Assembly: GCA_009767595.1 (NCBI GenBank)
Contig: VSDK01006132.1
Coordinates: 13,031 to 77,030, forward strand
DNA length: 64,000 bases
Direction of reading: 5' to 3'
Origin: Symbiodinium kawagutii
Taxonomy: Eukaryota; Sar; Dinophyceae; Suessiales; Symbiodiniaceae
The position numbers and the translations under genes are program-made. Shown here in pieces: positions 62,740 through 64,000 of the stretch. The notes beneath the pieces were generated by a model that did not search any database, was not told where the DNA came from, and saw only the letters and a program-made list of their open reading frames with translations. Within the stretch, counting starts at the first letter, position 1. Each line of letters starts with the position of its first letter.

Positions 62740-62910
62740 ATGCTCGTTGAGGTGAGGGGAAGATCTTCGGGCACAATCTCAGTTACTGAACTCCGGCTCT
62801 GGGCGAATACAGCGACCGTCAGAATGGAGGAAAAAGACGCGATTCGGCGCAAGGTGGCGCAAGGTGGGAACCTCACAACAGCAGTTGTGATATCACAAGT
62901 ATTTATTTGA
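62740..62910 (+). CDS. Small ORF, function unknown
   Basis: An ATG-to-TGA frame of 56 codons reads MLVEVRGRSSGTISVTELRL, then WANTATVRMEEKDAIRRKVA and VVISQVFI. TCTTCCAG|GTCTG lies just upstream, so it may be a last exon. An opposing minus frame is longer but has lower-complexity composition. No family recognised. Confidence 0.35.
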   Translation: MLVEVRGRSSGTISVTELRLWANTATVRMEEKDAIRRKVAQGGNLTTAVVISQVFI

Positions 62911-63006
62911 CCTAGGCCTGTAGGTTGATAACGATGTTCACACACACATATATATATGGAACATGTGTTTTTAAGTAAATAAACAAATAAATAAGCAAAT
63001 ATAAAG

Positions 63007-63023
63007 ATATATATATATATATA
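63007..63023. repeat. TA dinucleotide run
   Basis: Eight TA units within an A/T-rich stretch (62950-63120) that also contains AAATAAATAAGCAAAT. A shorter TA run is at 35931-35946. Confidence 0.95.
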
Positions 63024-63099
63024 CAGATAAATGGGTCAATGAAATAAATGAATCACTAAAGAGATAGATAAAGAGATGCACAAACATACACGTAAATAG

Positions 63100-64000
63100 G
63101 TATATAGAATATACCTTGTGCACATGTTGGTAGTTTTCTATTTGTATATGGTTCCGTAACAGCTGAAAGGTGGAGCCTCCCTGCGATTGATTTACAGTGT
63201 GGCCCTGTGGGGAGTTGCACCAGGGAGCCACCATGAGACATGCCAGCCATGCGTCGTTGAAGGTAAAGCACCAGTTTTGGTGAATTTCCTTATGGTTTCT
63301 AGCTGCGGATTTTGCTAGACCTTAGGAGCATAGCAATTATCACCCACGACTGGTAGCAATCTATCAATCACTAGCCATGAGATGGCAATTGGTTGACCAG
63401 CGGTAGCTGCCACGGAAAGGTAGTTGATGGATGATCATCGATGATCATAGCATAGCATTTTACCATAGTGTATCTATATAAGAATTTCTCAAATTTTGAT
63501 GGTTGCAAATTATCATGGCTACCCGCGCTGATGGCACAACACGACAGGTTGGCGCTATCTCAGTGAGTCGCTGAGTCTCACCACTGGTGAACTGGTCACC
63601 TGCCGAAGTTCCGTAACAACTACGTTGTGCATGGGAACGTGGGGAAATGTGACTTGGTATACGTCCATCTTTGCCTTTATCATCTACTTTTATATCGGGT
63701 TGGTGGTTTCAAACATTTTCTCTATTTTGAATTTTCACTAGTGCTAGCAAATGGTTGGTTGGTTGGTTGGTTGGCCATTGATTTCATGGGGTTGAAACCA
63801 CCAATCAATATATGCATCGTCGTAGCTGTGTGTGTGGTAGTAGAGGTGTGTGAGAGTGTGCCTGCTTGCGTATGTAAAGCGCCCGCGCGCGCCCACATGT
63901 ACACATTCGCATCGAGAAGCACCGCATGCCCTTATGGATATGCGTACGGTATGTGTTTTAGTGTATCGTTGTATGTTTACATATGCCTATAGGCGTACGG
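63100..64000. other. No recognisable gene
   Basis: A + frame of 121 codons (63627-63992) is hydrophobic and Cys/Val-rich but spans the TTGG run and a GTGTGT stretch, so it looks compositional. Nothing else is seen. Confidence 0.4.
63752..63774. repeat. TTGG tetranucleotide run
   Basis: Five to six GGTT units, same type as 49882-49909. Confidence 0.95.

Noticed and set aside
1-64000. CRISPR arrays, bacterial operons, tRNA or rRNA genes
   Set aside because: No regular spacer-repeat array, no ribosome-binding-site-led gene runs, and no cloverleaf or rRNA core sequence was recognised; the window is clearly nuclear eukaryotic.

Overview
The window is nuclear DNA of a dinoflagellate, most likely of the Symbiodiniaceae/Suessiales type. 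The strongest evidence is an exact 22-nt copy of the dinoflagellate spliced leader (DinoSL) at 20169-20190. Supporting evidence is a multi-exon gene at 39984-47361 whose introns nearly all sit between duplicated AG|G boundaries and often start with GC instead of GT. The window also has very low gene density, large amounts of degenerate short repeat, and a pile of APE-type LINE retrotransposons. Three runs of N (32893-32914, 46926-46983, 61634-61673) are assembly gaps.

Layout. 1-8.7 kb: no gene recognised; degenerate TGGTTA/AACCAT repeats, GATA microsatellites and copies of two short repeat families. 8.8-23.1 kb: a retrotransposon cluster. It holds decayed reverse transcriptase (RT) pieces (8.8-9.8, 10.5-11.1), a 5'-truncated LINE (11.15-12.73), a LINE with endonuclease and RT (13.26-16.2) inserted inside an older relative (pieces at 12.74-13.27 and 16.2-16.68), and a nearly intact endonuclease+RT LINE (16.7-19.7) interrupted by one in-frame TAA. 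On the + strand follow a DinoSL-headed fragment of a LINE 3' end (20.17-20.7), an orphan intronless ORF of about 500 codons (20.9-22.3), and two more LINE fragments (22.4-23.1). 23.6-24.4 kb: a nested minisatellite. 24.4-27.2 kb: nothing recognised except a CAT-trinucleotide array and a CA run.

27.2-34.3 kb, + strand: scattered exons with ankyrin-repeat signatures surround a GBP/atlastin-like GTPase (30895-about 32330). They may be one gene or two or three. 36.9 kb: one coiled-coil exon candidate. 37.9-39.2 kb: an intronless ORF with two PD-(D/E)XK-like nuclease half-repeats. 39.98-47.36 kb: a gene of at least 20 exons encoding an N-terminal J domain (HPD motif present), SH3-like segments, an Asn-Gly-Ala-Thr repeat and a C-terminal coiled coil. 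Its reading frame can be followed across almost every junction.

47.4-64 kb: sparse. There are isolated candidate exons (47.5, 49.8, 52.7, 62.7 kb) and an SGNH-hydrolase-like gene whose GTND block (55.3 kb), middle strand (57.2 kb) and Asp-His block (59.1 kb) are spread through introns full of AACCATTA-type repeats. Two perfect 20-21 bp hairpins and several copies of a TIR-bearing MITE-like family also lie here.

All assignments come from reading the sequence and translations; no database search was run. Exon boundaries are inferred from frame, domain continuity and the AG|G rule.
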